In this document: positions 14,621 to 24,500 of the stretch, piece after piece
Numbering within the stretch: the first letter of the stretch is position 1
Layout: every line of letters begins with the position of its first letter
From: Streptomyces sp. NRRL B-3428
Lineage (GTDB): Bacteria; Actinomycetota; Actinomycetes; Streptomycetales; Streptomycetaceae
Assembly: GCA_000721375.1 (NCBI GenBank)
Contig: JOGW01000003.1
Location: 124,001-188,000 of the forward strand
Direction: 5' to 3'
Length of the DNA: 64,000 nt
Position numbers and translations under genes: made by a program
Notes under the pieces: generated by a model
What the model was told of the DNA's origin: nothing
What the model saw: the letters and a program-made list of their open reading frames with translations, nothing else
Database searches by the model: none

Positions 14621-16816
14621 TCAGACGCCGTCATCGTCTCCTGCAACTCCCGCCGCAGGCGCCCCACCTGCACAAATAGCGAGAACGTCGGCGCCGAAAC
14701 GATCGAGTTTTCTTCTGCCGACTCCGGGGATGCGCGCGAGACCCTGCTCGTCGTCCGGAACGTTCTCCGCGATCGCGATGAGTGTCTTGTCCGTGAAAAC
14801 GCAGTATGCGGGCTGCCCGATCTCCTGCGCCCGGTCCGCCCGCCACTCCCGCAGCCGCTCGTAGAGTCCTTCGTCCATGTCGGAAGGACAGTCTTCGCAG
14901 CGCATCAGCTTCAGCTCGCCCGCGTCGGTGAGCGTGCGGCCGCAGACACGGCAGTGCACCGGGCCGCGTGGCTTGCGGGCGGGGCCGCGGGTGCCGCGCT
15001 CGACGGACGAGCCGGCCGCTCCCCCGAGCCGCCGGGCACCCGAGCCCCCGGATCCGGGACGCAGCCCGTCGAGGAAGGAGCTGGGCCGCCGGTTCGCACG
15101 GCCGCCCGGTGAGCGCGACAGCGCCCACGACAGGGAGAGATGGCGGCGGGCGCGGGTGACACCGACGTAGAGCAGTCGGCGCTCCTCCTCGACCTGCTCG
15201 TCCGTCGTGGCGTAGGCGATGGGGAGCATGCCCTCGGTGAGGCCGACCAGGAAGACCGCGTCCCACTCCAGGCCCTTGGCCGCGTGCAGCGAGGCGAGCG
15301 TGACGCCCTGGACGGTGGGGGCGTGCTGGGCCGCGGCCCGCTCGTCGAGTTCGGCGACGAGGTCGGCGAGGGTGGCGGCCGGCTTGGCGGCGGCGAAGTC
15401 CTCCGCGAGGCGGACGAGCGCGGCGAGCGACTCCCAGCGGTCGCGGACCGCGCCGGAGCCGGCCGGGGCCTGGGTGGTCCAGCCCTTCGTGGACAGGACG
15501 GCGCGCACCTGCGAGGGCAGATCGACGGCGTCGTCGAGCAGTGAGTCATTACCGCCGAAGCGGGCCGCGCCACGCAGCGCGGCGCCTGCTTCGCGTACTT
15601 CCTGACGCTCGAAGAAACGCTCGGCACCGCGCAGCTGGTAGGCGATCCCGGCATCGGCGAGCGCCTGCTCGTAGAGCTCGGACTGCCCGTTCGTACGGAA
15701 CAGGATCGCGATCTCACTCGCGGGGAGTCCGTCGTCGATCAGCTTCCTGATCTTGCGCGCGGTGTGCTCGGCCTCGGTGGGTTCGTCGCCGTACTCCGCG
15801 TACACCGGCTCGGGTCCCGACTCGCGCTGCGAGACCAGTTCCAGACGGTGCTCGGCGGCGCGGCCCTTCGCGGCTGCGAGCAGACCGTTGGCGAGATGGA
15901 CGACCTGCGGGGTCGAGCGGTAGTCGCGGACGAGCTTGACGACCGTGGCGTTCGGATGGCGCGTACGGAAGTTGAGGAGATGGTCGGGAGTAGCGCCGGT
16001 GAACGAGTAAATCGTCTGGCTGGCGTCGCCCACCACGCACAGGCTGTCGCGCTCGCCGAGCCACAGATCGAGCAGCCGCTGCTGGAGCGGGCTGACGTCC
16101 TGGTACTCGTCCACGACGAAGTGCTGGTACTGGCTTCGCACCTTTTCGGCGATGTCGTAGCGGTCCTGGAGGATCGCCACCGTGAGCAGCAGCACGTCCT
16201 CGAAGTCGATGACTCCGCGCTCCTGCTTGAGCTGCTCGTAGTGCGTGTAGATACGGGAGATCTCGGCCGGATCGCGCGGGGCGTCGCGGCCCGCCTTCAC
16301 CACGGCCGCCGGGTAGTCCTCGGAGACGGTCTGGGTGACCTTGCACCACTCGATCTCGCTGGTCACGTCCCGCAGCTCGCCCCGGTCCAGGCGGATACGG
16401 CAGCGGGCCGCGGCCTCCGCGACCAGCTGCGCCTTGCGCTCGACGAGGCGGGGCAGGGATCCGCCGACGGCCTTCGGCCAGAAGTACTGGAGCTGGCGCA
16501 GGGCGGCCGAGTGGAAGGTGCGCGCCTGGACGCCGGTCGCGCCGAGCTGGCGCAGCCGGCCGCGCATCTCGCCCGCGGCGCGGTTGGTGAAGGTGACGGC
16601 GAGCACACTGCCCGGCTGCAGGATCCCGGCCCTGACCCCGTACGCGATGCGATGGGTGATGGCCCGCGTCTTGCCCGTGCCGGCGCCCGCGAGCACGCAC
16701 ACCGGCCCGTGCAGGGCGGTGGCGACCTCGCGCTGCTCGGGGTCGAGCCCGGCGAGCACGGCGTCTGCTGTGTCCGGGACCTCCGGGAACAGCGGGGAAG
16801 GCGATACGGCTGTCAC
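14621..16816 (-). CDS. uvrD2: UvrD2 superfamily 1 DNA helicase with tetracysteine and HRDC domains
   Basis: 731 residues from the GTG at 16816; codons upstream continue in frame but are not typical. Motor motifs: Walker A GAGTGKT (44-50), TFTNRAA, DEYQDVSPLQ, VGDASQTIYSFTGA and the C-terminal SLHAAKGLEWDAV and VGVTRARRHL. After the motor a CRVCGRTL ... CEDCP tetracysteine block leads to an HRDC domain (about 650-720, ending VGRRKLDRFGADVLAICAG). This architecture is that of actinobacterial UvrD2, a 3'-5' helicase essential in mycobacteria. It is divergent from mrx1 and ends next to the wblC promoter, the same order as in mycobacteria. Confidence 0.94.
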   Translation of the reverse strand: MTAVSPSPLFPEVPDTADAVLAGLDPEQREVATALHGPVCVLAGAGTGKTRAITHRIAYGVRAGILQPGSVLAVTFTNRAAGEMRGRLRQLGATGVQARTFHSAALRQLQYFWPKAVGGSLPRLVERKAQLVAEAAARCRIRLDRGELRDVTSEIEWCKVTQTVSEDYPAAVVKAGRDAPRDPAEISRIYTHYEQLKQERGVIDFEDVLLLTVAILQDRYDIAEKVRSQYQHFVVDEYQDVSPLQQRLLDLWLGERDSLCVVGDASQTIYSFTGATPDHLLNFRTRHPNATVVKLVRDYRSTPQVVHLANGLLAAAKGRAAEHRLELVSQRESGPEPVYAEYGDEPTEAEHTARKIRKLIDDGLPASEIAILFRTNGQSELYEQALADAGIAYQLRGAERFFERQEVREAGAALRGAARFGGNDSLLDDAVDLPSQVRAVLSTKGWTTQAPAGSGAVRDRWESLAALVRLAEDFAAAKPAATLADLVAELDERAAAQHAPTVQGVTLASLHAAKGLEWDAVFLVGLTEGMLPIAYATTDEQVEEERRLLYVGVTRARRHLSLSWALSRSPGGRANRRPSSFLDGLRPGSGGSGARRLGGAAGSSVERGTRGPARKPRGPVHCRVCGRTLTDAGELKLMRCEDCPSDMDEGLYERLREWRADRAQEIGQPAYCVFTDKTLIAIAENVPDDEQGLARIPGVGRRKLDRFGADVLAICAGGAPAAGVAGDDDGV

Positions 16817-16855
16817 CCCGCCATGCTGCCAGGTCGCGCGAGCTGCCCGTGCCGC

Positions 16856-16864
16856 TTGTCCACA
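16856..16864 (+). promoter_or_regulatory. DnaA-box-like 9-mer
   Basis: TTGTCCACA matches the preferred streptomycete DnaA box exactly, between the divergent uvrD2 and mrx1 genes and 28 bp before the SigR-type promoter. A single site; binding is not shown. Confidence 0.35.
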
Positions 16865-16891
16865 GGGGACCGCTATCGGTCGTACTAATGC

Positions 16892-16918
16892 GGGAATGAC
16901 GACTGCATCCCGTACGTT
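16892..16918 (+). promoter_or_regulatory. SigR-type promoter of mrx1
   Basis: GGGAAT (16892-16897), 18 bp, then GTT (16916-16918) fits the thiol-oxidative-stress sigma factor SigR consensus GGAAT-N18-GTT. The expected start is near 16926, 40 bp before the mrx1 ATG. A thiol-redox protein is exactly the kind of gene SigR controls. Confidence 0.75.
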
Positions 16919-16966
16919 CACCCCACGTGCGGATACGCACCGGGACCGTTAAGGAGCGCGAGAGAC

Positions 16967-17221
16967 ATGCCGGGCACTGTGACGATGTACAGCACCACGT
17001 GGTGCGGCTACTGCCAGCGGCTGAAGAAGCAGCTGGACCGCGAGGGCATCGCGTACAAGGAGATCAACATCGAGCACGACCCGGAGTCGGCGGCGTTCGT
17101 GGAGAAGGCGAACGGCGGCAACCAGACGGTTCCGACGGTCCAGGTGGTTTCCGCCTCGGGCAACGAGTCGGTGATGACGAACCCTTCGCTGGCGCAGGTC
17201 AAGCAGGCCATCGCCGCCTGA
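16967..17221 (+). CDS. mrx1: mycoredoxin 1 (CGYC glutaredoxin-like reductase)
   Basis: An 84-residue thioredoxin-fold protein with active site Cys13-Gly-Tyr-Cys16 and the cis-proline in TVPTVQV. The CGYC motif and size are those of mycoredoxin-1, which reduces mycothiol mixed disulfides in the cytoplasm. The ribosome site AAGGAG lies 12-17 bases upstream of the ATG. A SigR-type promoter precedes it. The gene is divergent from uvrD2, as in mycobacteria (Rv3198A beside uvrD2, recalled). Confidence 0.95.
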   Translation: MPGTVTMYSTTWCGYCQRLKKQLDREGIAYKEINIEHDPESAAFVEKANGGNQTVPTVQVVSASGNESVMTNPSLAQVKQAIAA

Positions 17222-17243
17222 GTCCCACCGCTCCACACAGAAC

Positions 17244-17271
17244 GACCCCCGCGCCATTCGGTACGGGGGTC
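17244..17271. terminator. terminator between mrx1 and the second glutaredoxin
   Basis: GACCCCCG (17244-17251) pairs with CGGGGGTC (17264-17271) around a 12-nt loop, followed by TTCT. It lies between convergent stops at 17221 (+) and 17334 (-). Confidence 0.7.
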
Positions 17272-17333
17272 TTCTGCGTCACGTCGGGACAGATTGTCCG
17301 CCCAGAGCCTGGGCGGGGACCTCCAGACCTCGT

Positions 17334-17600
17334 TCACCTGCGAAGATGCGGCGCCCGGTCGCGTACCTCTGAAATCACCCTGCCCGCCGAGGGGTTGACC
17401 ATCGCGTGGCCGGCCACCACGACCGTCGGGACGGTTTCATTGCCGTCCGCGACCGAGCGGACGAAGGCCGCCGCTTCCGGGTCCTGCCAAATGTTGATCT
17501 CGGTGCGCGGGAGTCTCCTGAGGCGCAGGGCCAGGCGCAGGCGCATGCAGAACGGGCAGCCCGGACGCCAATACACCGTCACACCCTCGTTGTTGCCCAT
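17334..17600 (-). CDS. second glutaredoxin/mycoredoxin-like protein (CPFC)
   Basis: An 88-residue thioredoxin-fold protein with active site Cys15-Pro-Phe-Cys18 and cis-Pro in TVPTVVVAG. It shares the ExNIxxDPEAAAFVR pattern with mrx1 but has CPFC in place of CGYC, suggesting a different redox potential or partner. The two genes converge on each other around a terminator, so they are separately regulated. No SigR-type site is evident upstream of this one. Confidence 0.88.
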   Translation of the reverse strand: MGNNEGVTVYWRPGCPFCMRLRLALRLRRLPRTEINIWQDPEAAAFVRSVADGNETVPTVVVAGHAMVNPSAGRVISEVRDRAPHLRR

Positions 17601-17677
17601 TGCGCCCCCGATCGACGTCCCCGTATGAGGAGATGAGCTTAGAAGGCGACTTCCCGCCTCACAGCCGAGAGGAACGC

Positions 17678-18598
17678 ATGAGCCCCGAAAACGATGTCCT
17701 CGTCCTGGGCGGCTCCGGCGTGGACACCATCGTCCATGTGCCGGAGCTGCCGCTGCCGTTCGCGGACAGTTACATGATCCGGCCGGGGATCGTCACCCGC
17801 GCGGGGCAGAGCGGGGACTTCGTCGCCGTCTCGGTGGACGCGCTGGGGCTGCGCACGCATCACTTGGACATGGTGGGTGACGATCACGAGGGCGAGCTGG
17901 TGCGCGCACTGCATCGCGAGCGGGGGATCCCTTTCACCTGCGTGCCGTCGGACGCCGGCACCAAGCGGGCCGTCAACCTCGTCGGACCCGACGGGCGGCG
18001 GCTCTCGCTGTACGACGACTCGCGCGCGCAGGAGTCGGACCGGCTGCCCGAAGCGACCGTGCGGGAGCTGGCCGCCGCCAGCCGGCACGCACATGTCGTG
18101 ATCACGTATCCGTGCGCGTATGCCATGCCGCTGCTGCGGGAAGCCGGGCTGACCGTCTCCACCGATCTGCACAACTGGGATGGCGGGAATCCGTATCACG
18201 AGGCCTTCGCGCTCGAAGCGGATCTCGTCTTCCTGTCCACCGTCGCGCTGGCCGATCCGGAGCGGACCGTGCGGGACATCGCGGCGCGCGGGCGGGCGCG
18301 GGTGGTCGTGGCCACGGCCGGGGCCGAGGGTGCCTTGATGCTGGTGGACGGGCAGCTCACGAAGGTGCCGGCCGTCGAGCCTCCCGCGCCGGTCGTCGAC
18401 TCCAACGGCGCGGGGGACGCCTTCGCGTCCGGGTTCCTCTTCGGGTGGCTCGGCGGGCAGAGCGTGGAGCGGTGCGCCTTGTACGGGGCGATCGCCGGGG
18501 CCCACGCCTGTACGGTCCCGGCGACGCGGACGGACGCGATCAGCCGCGCCGAACTCCTCGCCCGCGCCGACGAGTTGACGGCGCTCCAGGGGCCCTAG
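17678..18598 (+). CDS. PfkB-family carbohydrate kinase
   Basis: 306 residues from the ATG at 17678, with GAGAGGAA upstream; an in-frame start at 17600 is rejected because it overlaps the divergent glutaredoxin start. Features of the ribokinase/PfkB fold: N-terminal LGGSGVDTIV, the GG-type substrate loop, DLHNWDGGNPYHEAF, and the catalytic GAGD motif in VDSNGAGDAFASGF (Asp is the base). The sugar substrate cannot be assigned. The gene is monocistronic, ending in a hairpin before the convergent OsmC gene. Confidence 0.9.
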   Translation: MSPENDVLVLGGSGVDTIVHVPELPLPFADSYMIRPGIVTRAGQSGDFVAVSVDALGLRTHHLDMVGDDHEGELVRALHRERGIPFTCVPSDAGTKRAVNLVGPDGRRLSLYDDSRAQESDRLPEATVRELAAASRHAHVVITYPCAYAMPLLREAGLTVSTDLHNWDGGNPYHEAFALEADLVFLSTVALADPERTVRDIAARGRARVVVATAGAEGALMLVDGQLTKVPAVEPPAPVVDSNGAGDAFASGFLFGWLGGQSVERCALYGAIAGAHACTVPATRTDAISRAELLARADELTALQGP

Positions 18599-18621
18599 GG
18601 CCTGTCCGGCGGATCAGGCCC
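18598..18621. terminator. bidirectional terminator after the PfkB kinase
   Basis: GGGCCTG (18598-18604) pairs with CAGGCCC (18615-18621); the loop is TCCGGCGGAT. It lies directly after the TAG stop at 18598 and before the convergent OsmC stop at 18631. This sequence type recurs as a terminator in streptomycete genomes. Confidence 0.6.
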
Positions 18622-18630
18622 CAGCCGGTC

Positions 18631-19074
18631 TCAGCCCTCGAAGCCCACCGATCCGTCCGGCAGGATCGCCTCCACCCGGGCGCCGTGCTCGACCGTGCGG
18701 CTCACCGTGCAGTGCTGTTCGTGGGTGAGCTTGACCCCGCGGGCGAAGACCTCGGCCGCCTTGCCGTTGTTGGCGTCGGCGGGGATGTCGAGTTCGTAGG
18801 TGACACGGATCTTGCCGATCCGGCCGTCGTCCTCGGGCGTCGAGATGGACTCGATCGTGATCGCCAGGTCGTCGTGGTCGACCGCGCGCGCCGTACGGTC
18901 GAGGACCATCCCGCTGCAGCCGCCCATGGCCGCGAGCAGCAGCTCGACGGGGGTGAAGGAGGGCTGGGCGGAGTCGTCGTCGGCCGCGGCCATCCGGACC
19001 TCGGCGCCCCGGTCGTTACGGGCGGTCCAGTCGCGGTAGCCGTTGCGGGTGGTTTCGATGCGGTAGTCCGCCAT
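18631..19074 (-). CDS. OsmC-family peroxidase
   Basis: A 147-residue protein with the paired redox cysteines of OsmC/Ohr: Cys53 in MGGCSGM and Cys122 in EQHCTVSRT. These enzymes reduce organic hydroperoxides through a Cys-sulfenate. The family splits into OsmC, Ohr and others; which subfamily this belongs to is not clear. It is placed between the PfkB kinase and nudC, 40 bp downstream of nudC on the same strand, so possibly one operon. Confidence 0.9.
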   Translation of the reverse strand: MADYRIETTRNGYRDWTARNDRGAEVRMAAADDDSAQPSFTPVELLLAAMGGCSGMVLDRTARAVDHDDLAITIESISTPEDDGRIGKIRVTYELDIPADANNGKAAEVFARGVKLTHEQHCTVSRTVEHGARVEAILPDGSVGFEG

Positions 19075-19114
19075 GGATCCGATCCCTTTCGCGCCTTTGA
19101 TCCCCTATGGCAGG

Positions 19115-20068
19115 TTACGACCCGGAGGTCGGAAGCGGCCTGGGGAGAGGTTTTCCGTACCAGAGCTCGATGAGCCGGGCGGCGATCGAGATGCCGTACG
19201 GCGGGATGACCTCGCCGGACTCGAAGGCGGCGCGCAGTTCGTCGCGTGAGAACCAGCGGGCCTCCTCGATCTCGTCACCGTCCACGTTGATCTCGTCCGA
19301 GGTGGCGCGGGCCATGAAGCCGAGCATCAGGGAGGAGGGGAACGGCCAGGGCTGCGACGCGACGTACTCGACCTCGCCGACCGTCACGCCCGCCTCCTCG
19401 AAGACCTCGCGGCGCACCGACTGCTCGATGGACTCACCGGGCTCGACGAAGCCCGCGAGGGTCGAGAAGCGGCCTTCGGGCCAGTGCACCTGGCGGCCGA
19501 GAAGGAGACGGTCCTCCTCGTCCGTCACCGCCATGATCACGGCCGGATCCGTACGCGGGTAGTGCTCGGCGCCGCAGGCCGGGCAGCGGCGGATGTGGCC
19601 GGCCGCGGCGATCTGGGTGCGCTCGGCGCAGCGGGAGCAGAAGCGGTGCATGCGCTGCCAGTTCTCCAGGGCGACGGCGTGGACCATGAGGCCCGCGTCG
19701 CGCGCGGAGAGCAGCAGGCCCGCCTCGCGCAGGCCCGCCGGGCGCGCGGACTGGTCCATACGGCCGGGCAGGGTGTCCTTCTGCAGCGCGAAGTACCGTA
19801 CGCCGGCCTCGTCGGTGCCGAGGAAGTAGCGGTGCACCTCGGTGTCGGGGGCCTCGAAGGTGGGGGTCATGACGATCTCGGTGCCGCCGTCGGCGGTGTC
19901 GTCGATGAGCACCTGCCCGCCGGAGACGACGAACACCCGGGTCGTGGGGTGGCTCCAGGCGGCGGCGAGCCAGGCCTCGTCGAGACGGTGGTGGGCCTCG
20001 CGGTCGATGCCGCTCTGTGCGGTGAGCGGGATGGGCCGGTCAGCGGTGCGGTCGGTCCAGGTGGTCAC
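19115..20068 (-). CDS. nudC: NudC NAD(H) pyrophosphatase / NAD-cap decapping enzyme
   Basis: 317 residues from the GTG at 20068 (GGAAG upstream). It has a four-cysteine zinc site (FCSRCAER and RRCPACG), the Nudix box from GFVEPGES to REVFEEAGV, and the NudC-specific signature SQPWPFPSS. It cleaves NADH to NMNH and AMP and can remove NAD caps from RNA; the signature makes the assignment firm. The start agrees with a short, non-conserved lead-in. OsmC follows by 40 bp; the M20 peptidase is upstream on the same strand. Confidence 0.95.
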   Translation of the reverse strand: MTTWTDRTADRPIPLTAQSGIDREAHHRLDEAWLAAAWSHPTTRVFVVSGGQVLIDDTADGGTEIVMTPTFEAPDTEVHRYFLGTDEAGVRYFALQKDTLPGRMDQSARPAGLREAGLLLSARDAGLMVHAVALENWQRMHRFCSRCAERTQIAAAGHIRRCPACGAEHYPRTDPAVIMAVTDEEDRLLLGRQVHWPEGRFSTLAGFVEPGESIEQSVRREVFEEAGVTVGEVEYVASQPWPFPSSLMLGFMARATSDEINVDGDEIEEARWFSRDELRAAFESGEVIPPYGISIAARLIELWYGKPLPRPLPTSGS

Positions 20069-20167
20069 AGGAACTTCCAACTCCCCCGATGGAAAGGGCA
20101 CTTAGGGCTGGGCACTTAGGGCTACAGCGGCAGGTACGGCGGGTACGGCGGGTTTTCGCGTACGGCG

Positions 20168-21568
20168 TCAGGTCGTGCGCAGCGACTCGGCCAGGTCGGT
20201 CCAGAGGTACGCGGTGGTCTCGACGCCCTTCATGAGCAGGTCCAGCTCGACCTTCTCATTCGGTGCGTGCCAGCCGTCCGACGGTACGGAGATGCCCAGG
20301 AAAAGGACGGGCGACTCCAGTACGTCCTGGAGGTCGGCGGCCGGTCCGGAGCCGCCCTCGCGCGTGAAGCGGATCGGCTGCTCGAAGGCGCGGCCCATCG
20401 CGCGCGCGACGGCTTCGAGCGCGGGGTGGTCGAGCGGGGTGAGGCAGGGGCGGGTGGCGCCCGAGAAGGTGAGGGTGTGGCGGATGCCGGGCGGCAACTG
20501 GGCCTCGACCCACTGGGTGATGGCGGCCTCGACGCGGGCCGGGTTCTGACCGGCGACGACACGGAAGGAGAGCTTCACGAAGGCGCTCGACGGGACGACC
20601 GTCTTGCCGCCTGCTCCCTGGTAGCCGCCGCCGATGCCGTTGACCTCGGCGGTGGGGCGGGCCCAGATGCGCTCGAGGGTGGAGTAGCCCTCTTCGCCGT
20701 GGGCCGCATAGGACTTGGCCGTACGCAGCCACTCCTGCTCGTCGAAGGGCAGCTCGGCGAAGAGGGCGCGCTCGCGGTCGGTGAGCTCGGTGATGCCGTC
20801 GTAGAACCCGGGGATCGCGACCTTGCCCTGCTCGTCGTGGAGCGCGGCGACGATCCGTCCCGCGACGGTGGCGGGGTTGGGCACCGCGCCGCCGAAGGAG
20901 CCGGAGTGGATGTCCTGGTCGGGGCCGCAGAGCGACAGCTCGCACTCGACGAGACCGCGCATGCCGGTGCACACGGTCGGAGTGGTCTCGGACCACATGC
21001 CGGTGTCGGAGACGATCACGGCGTCGGCGGCGAGGCGGCTCTTGCGCTGCTCGATCAGGGCGCGGAAGTTCGGGGAGCCGGACTCCTCCTCGCCCTCGAT
21101 GAGGAGCTTGAGGTGGACGGCGGGGCTGGTGCGGCCGGTGGTCGCGAGGTGCGCCTGGACGCCCAGGGTGTGGAAGAAGACCTGGCCCTTGTCGTCTGCG
21201 GCGCCTCGGGCGTAGAGCTGCTTGCCCTTGATCACCGGCTCGAAGGGGTCGGTGTGCCAGCCGTCGTCGAGGGCGGCGGGCTGTACGTCGTGGTGGCCGT
21301 AGACCAGCACGGTCGGGGCATCCGGGTCGTCGCTCGGCCAGTCGGCGAAGACGGCGGGGGCGCCGGCGGTCTCCCAGACCTCGGTGGTGGGGAAGCCGGT
21401 GTCCTTGAGCTTGGCGGCGAGCCAGTCCGCGCTGCGGCGTACATCGTCGGCGTGCTCGGGCTGCGCCGAGACGGAGGGGATGCGCAGCCAGTCCTTGAGG
21501 TCTTCGAGGAAGGTGTGGCTGTGCGTGTCGATGTACGTGCGGACGGCGCTGTCCGGGGTCTGGCTCAT
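20168..21568 (-). CDS. M20 family dipeptidase/metallopeptidase
   Basis: A 466-residue cytoplasmic protein. Metal and catalytic motifs are YGHHDVQP, EGEEESGSPNF and a long dimerisation domain. The order (His-x-Asp, the Glu-Glu pair, later HAPNE near the C-terminus) is that of M20 carnosinase/CPG2-type dipeptidases with a di-zinc site. It ends EVDLLMKGVETTAYLW-type, close to family length. The substrate is unknown; a general dipeptide or aminoacylated compound is likely. It is encoded 10 bp downstream of adnB on the same strand. Confidence 0.9.
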   Translation of the reverse strand: MSQTPDSAVRTYIDTHSHTFLEDLKDWLRIPSVSAQPEHADDVRRSADWLAAKLKDTGFPTTEVWETAGAPAVFADWPSDDPDAPTVLVYGHHDVQPAALDDGWHTDPFEPVIKGKQLYARGAADDKGQVFFHTLGVQAHLATTGRTSPAVHLKLLIEGEEESGSPNFRALIEQRKSRLAADAVIVSDTGMWSETTPTVCTGMRGLVECELSLCGPDQDIHSGSFGGAVPNPATVAGRIVAALHDEQGKVAIPGFYDGITELTDRERALFAELPFDEQEWLRTAKSYAAHGEEGYSTLERIWARPTAEVNGIGGGYQGAGGKTVVPSSAFVKLSFRVVAGQNPARVEAAITQWVEAQLPPGIRHTLTFSGATRPCLTPLDHPALEAVARAMGRAFEQPIRFTREGGSGPAADLQDVLESPVLFLGISVPSDGWHAPNEKVELDLLMKGVETTAYLWTDLAESLRTT

Positions 21569-21577
21569 ACGTCGAGC

Positions 21578-24500
21578 CTAACGGAGGGGGTGGGTGTTCC
21601 CTGCTGGGGCCGTGGGGGCGGGGTTCAGCAGCCGCTCCAGCTCCTCCCTGCCCGGCAGCCGTTCCGGATGTGTCACCTTGCCCGTCCGTACGAAGACGAA
21701 CGCGGCCGTCACCGTTTCGACCGGGACCCCCTGCTGTTCCGCCCAGGCGAGGCGGTAGATCGCCAGCTGGAGGGGGTCGGCCGAGCCGCCGTGGCCCGTT
21801 TTCCAGTCGACGATCTCGTACGTGACGCCCTCGGCGGTCTCCGTGCGGTAGACCGCGTCGATCCGGCCGCGGATCACCCGGCCCGCGAGCGCCAGCTGGA
21901 AGGTGGACTCGATCGCGTACGGGGTGCGGTGCGCGTACGCCGTGTGCTCGAAGGCGTCCTTGAGCGCGGCGAGATCGTGCTCGTCGGCGATCTCGGCGTC
22001 GGCGCCCGGCAGCTCGTCCGGGTCGATGAGCGGAAGTTCGAGCGCCTCGAAACGCGACTCGACCCAGGCGTGGAAGCGCGTGCCGCGCCGGGCCGCGGGC
22101 GCGGGCCTGCGCGGCATCGGGCGGGCCAGCTCACGGGCGAGTCCGTCCGGGTCGCCGGCCAGCCGCAGCACCTGGGAGGCGCTGAGCGAGGAGGGCAGCG
22201 GTACGTCGTGGACCGTACGGCGCGAGCGACGCAGCTCGGTGGCGAGCGCTTCGAGGTCGCGGTCCCAGGAGGCGACCGTGCGGAGGTCTTCGGGGGTACG
22301 AGGGGTGCGGGCACGGGGGACGGCGGGGTGCGGCTCCTGTCCGCGCCCGCGCTCCGGCTCCTGTGCGCGGGTACGCAGGCCGGAGGACCGGTGGTCGCCC
22401 GAGCCGCCCGAGCCCGACGGGTCGGTGCCGCGCGGGACCGCCGCCTGCGGCGCGCCCGCCTCCGGCCCGTCCGCCGCGGCCGCCCCCGGCCGCTGGCGCG
22501 GCAGGTCCTCCCAGTCGCCCGCCAACTCCTCGTCCGGATAAGAGCCTTCGGGATCCTCCTCCGGCTCCGGCGGCCACTCCGGGTCGTACCCATCCTCGTG
22601 GGCCTCGTCGCTCGGCACGCCGGCGGACGCGGGGTGGGCCTCGTCGTGCCCGCGCCCCTCACCCGCCCGCAGCGCGTCCAGATGCGCGAGCACCGTCGCC
22701 GCCGCCGCGCGCCTGCGGGCCAGCGACTCGTCGTCGAGCGGCAGCGGCCACGCGTGCTCGGCGGAGGACTCCGCGAGGGCCGGGTTCTCCGCCTCGTCCG
22801 AAGGTTCCTCCGCCCACACCTCGATCTCGCCGAAGCCGGCGACGCAGTGGTCGTACAGGGCCGTGAGGAAGTCGGACGGTCCGCGCTTCTTCTTCTGCGT
22901 CGGCCCCCACCAGTGCCCCGAGCCGAGCAGCAGGGAACGAGGACGGGTGAACGTCACGTATCCCAGGCGCAGTTCCTCGGTCCGCTGGTGGTCCTTCATG
23001 TCCTCCTGGAAGGCCTTGACGCCCCGGCTGTCCCAGCCCCCGATCTCCGGCAGCGTGGCCGCGTCCCCGCGCAGGGCGTGCGGCAGGACCTTGGCCTGCG
23101 CGGTCCACTTCTCGCGGCCCTGGCCACTGGGGAAGGTGCCGGTGACCAGGCCAGGGACGACGACCACGTCCCACTCAAGGCCCTTGGACTTGTGGGCGGT
23201 CAGGACCTTGACCGTGTTCTCGCCACCGGGAAGCGCATTGTCCAGGCCCTTCTCGTACTGGGCGGCGGTGCGCAGGAAACCCAGGAAGGCGAGCAGGGAG
23301 GCAGCGGGGTCGTTGGACGCGAACGAGGCCGCTGCGTCAAGGAAGTTGGAGAGCGTCTCGCGTCGGCGGGCCGCCAGCGCGTGCGGGGACGCGGAGAGTT
23401 CGACGTCGAGGCCGGTGACGGCCAGAACGCGGTGCAGGACGTCCATCAGGGGGTCGGCGAGTGAGCGGCGCAGTTCGCGCAGCTCGGTGGCGAGGCGGGC
23501 GAAGCGGACGCGGGCGTCCGGCGAGAACGGCAGGTCCACGTGGGCGGGCTCGGCTTCGAGGAACGTGTCGAGCGCGTCGGCCAGCGAGACGACCTCGGCG
23601 GGGTCGACGCCTTCGACCGCTGCCGCGAGCCGGGCGTCCGCGTCTTCAGGGGAGTCCTCGGCCCGGTGGACGAGCAGGCGCGCGCGCCGCCCGAGCAGCG
23701 CCAGGTCGCGCGGGCCGATCCGCCAGCGCGGGCCCGTGAGGATGCGTACGAGCGAGGCGTTGGCACCCGGATCCTGCAGCACCTCGCAGACGGCGACCAG
23801 GTCGGCGACCTCCGGCAGATGCAGCAGACCGGACAGGCCCACGACCTCGACCGGGATGTCGCGGGCGACCAGCGCGCCCTGGATCTCGGCGAAGTCCCCC
23901 GCCGTGCGGCACAGGACGGCGATGTCCTTGGGTTCTTTTCCGGTACGTACGAGATGGGCGATCGAGTCGGCCAGCCACTGAAGTTCCTCGGCGTGGGTCT
24001 GCGTCAGCGCGATCCGAACGACGCCGTCGCGCTCGGCGCCGGGGGCGGGACGCAGCGCCTCGACGCCTGCGTGCAGTGCGCGCAGCGGCTCGGCGAGGGT
24101 GTTGGCGAGGTCGAGGAGACGGCCGCCGCTGCGGCGGTTCTCGGAGAGGGAGAAGCGGTTCGCGGGGCGGCCGTCGGCGTACGCGAAGTGCTCGGGGAAG
24201 TCGTCGAGGTTGGCGACCGAGGCGCCGCGCCAGCCGTAGATCGCCTGGCAGGGGTCGCCCACTGCGGTCACCGGGTGGCCGGTGCCGGCGCCGAACAGGC
24301 CGGAGAGCAGGATGCGTTGGGCGACGGAGGTGTCCTGGTACTCGTCGAGGAGTACGACGCGGAACTCGTCGCGCAGGATCTCGCCGACCTCGGGCCGGGT
24401 GTCGGCGAGGGTCGCGGAGAGAGCTATCTGGTCGCCGAAGTCCAGGAGGTCGTTCCCGCGCTTGGCGCTGCGGTAGTGGCCGACCAGTTCGGCCAGTTCG

